From Porticoccaceae bacterium UBA1989 (lineage in GTDB: Bacteria > Pseudomonadota > Gammaproteobacteria > Pseudomonadales > Porticoccaceae), in contig DDDD01000051.1 in assembly GCA_002335945.1 (NCBI GenBank), positions 1 through 6,273 on the forward strand: a DNA stretch of 6,273 bases. Reading direction: 5' to 3'. The notes under the pieces were generated by a model. That model was not told the origin of the DNA, ran no database searches, and saw only the letters and a list, made by a program, of their open reading frames with translations. The number at the start of each line of letters is the position of its first letter. Position 1 is the stretch's first letter. This document shows positions 6,069 through 6,273 of the stretch, piece by piece. Position numbers and translations under genes: made by a program.

Positions 6069-6097
6069 TGCTAAGTCTCTAATACGCAGTCTATAAT
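6069..6097 (+). promoter_or_regulatory. Candidate sigma-70 promoter of the POT transporter
   Basis: A perfect TATAAT lies at 6092-6097. The hexamer 17 bp upstream (TGCTAA, 6069-6074) is a poor -35, so an activator may be needed. Transcription would begin near 6104, giving a leader of about 35 bases. Confidence 0.45.
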
Positions 6098-6138
6098 GCA
6101 TAAAATAATTAGACCAACCAGCCCAAGGAACAGCCTCC

Positions 6139-6273
6139 ATGACTGACCCCGCCAGCACTGCAGATGCCGTACACAATAATGAGAAAACCTTTTTAGGCCA
6201 TCCACGGGGGCTAGTCATTCTGTTCCTCACGGAGATGTGGGAACGTTTCTCCTACTACGGGATGCGCGGCCTG
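6139..6273 (+). CDS. POT/PTR-family proton-coupled peptide transporter, N-terminal part
   Basis: The first 45 codons of a gene that runs past the window end. After a polar leader (MTDPASTADAVHNNEKT) comes F-L-G-H-P-R-G-L, then the highly characteristic start of the first membrane helix, FLTEMWERFSYYGMRGL (residues 29-45). The E-x-x-E-R-F-S-Y-Y-G pattern is the hallmark of POT/PTR2 transporters, which import di- and tripeptides or related solutes with protons; its E-R residues take part in proton coupling. The start is ATG with AAGGA (6125-6129) nine bases upstream. It diverges from the dehydrogenase genes and probably has its own promoter. Substrate range cannot be judged from this fragment. 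Confidence 0.9.
   Translation, partial: MTDPASTADAVHNNEKTFLGHPRGLVILFLTEMWERFSYYGMRGL

Larger units (their letters stand above)
5859..6099 (+). repeat. Three dispersed copies of an 11-bp motif
   Basis: ATCTATAGTGC (5859-5869), GTCTATAGTGC (6061-6071) and GTCTATAATGC (6089-6099) share TCTATARTGC in the same orientation. The last two are 28 bp apart, and the third overlaps the proposed -10 element of the transporter. They may be binding sites or duplicated promoter elements. Confidence 0.4.
5760..6138. other. Divergent intergenic control region
   Basis: These 379 bp lie between the start of acyl-CoA dehydrogenase A (leftward) and the start of the POT transporter (rightward). I see no coding frame with a credible start. 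The stretch is richer in A and T than the genes, especially 5925-6015. It holds a pair of GCC-AAT boxes, a short dyad, a perfect 13-bp inverted repeat, three copies of a TCTATARTGC motif and a good -10 element for the transporter, each listed separately. No strong promoter for the dehydrogenase side stands out; TATAAC and TATAGA on the - strand (within 5861-5876) are candidates without a good -35. Confidence 0.6.

Noticed and set aside
1..6273. CRISPR array, insertion sequence, phage genes, tRNA or defence system
   Set aside because: No spacer-interrupted repeats, transposase motifs, terminal inverted repeats, cloverleaf sequences or known defence domains were seen. The 15-bp repeats are contiguous and degenerate, unlike CRISPR.

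Overview
The window looks like part of a chromosome from a Gram-negative bacterium, most likely a marine, lipid- or steroid-degrading gammaproteobacterium. The reasons are mid-range GC content, Shine-Dalgarno starts, an adjacent pair of acyl-CoA dehydrogenase genes, a membrane-anchored or exported type-B carboxylesterase and a POT-family peptide transporter. The taxon is inferred from gene content only. I see no phage genes, insertion sequences, CRISPR arrays, tRNAs or rRNAs.

Layout, left to right. Bases 1-37 may hold the last codons of a + strand gene, followed by a convincing + strand intrinsic terminator (73-103). Four complete genes then lie on the - strand. In transcription order (right to left) they are: acyl-CoA dehydrogenase A (4530-5759); acyl-CoA dehydrogenase B (3374-4513), only 16 bp downstream and clearly co-transcribed; a 665-residue type-B carboxylesterase (1177-3174), after a 199-bp repeat-filled gap; and a DUF1295 / steroid 5-alpha-reductase-like membrane protein (150-1019), after a 157-bp gap. 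A 379-bp intergenic region (5760-6138) separates the dehydrogenases from a divergent + strand gene, a POT/PTR-family proton-coupled transporter cut off by the window end.

How the genes may work together. The two dehydrogenases resemble the paired subunits of heteromeric acyl-CoA dehydrogenases, known for example from degradation of steroid side chains. Subunit A carries the substrate-loop motif and the likely catalytic glutamate; subunit B carries the C-terminal cofactor-contact segment but has a degenerate substrate loop. The esterase could release acids or alcohols from ester substrates, and the DUF1295 protein resembles enoyl/steroid reductases. A shared lipid- or steroid-catabolic role is plausible but not shown by the sequence.

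The most unusual structure is a family of degenerate 15-bp tandem repeats at the esterase locus. One array (2653-2742) lies inside the gene and encodes six pentapeptides in a surface-loop position. A second array (3211-3331, perhaps further) fills the region just upstream of the chosen ATG. The units of the two arrays look related. The divergent intergenic region also holds several dyads and repeats that look like operators, including a perfect 13-bp inverted repeat.
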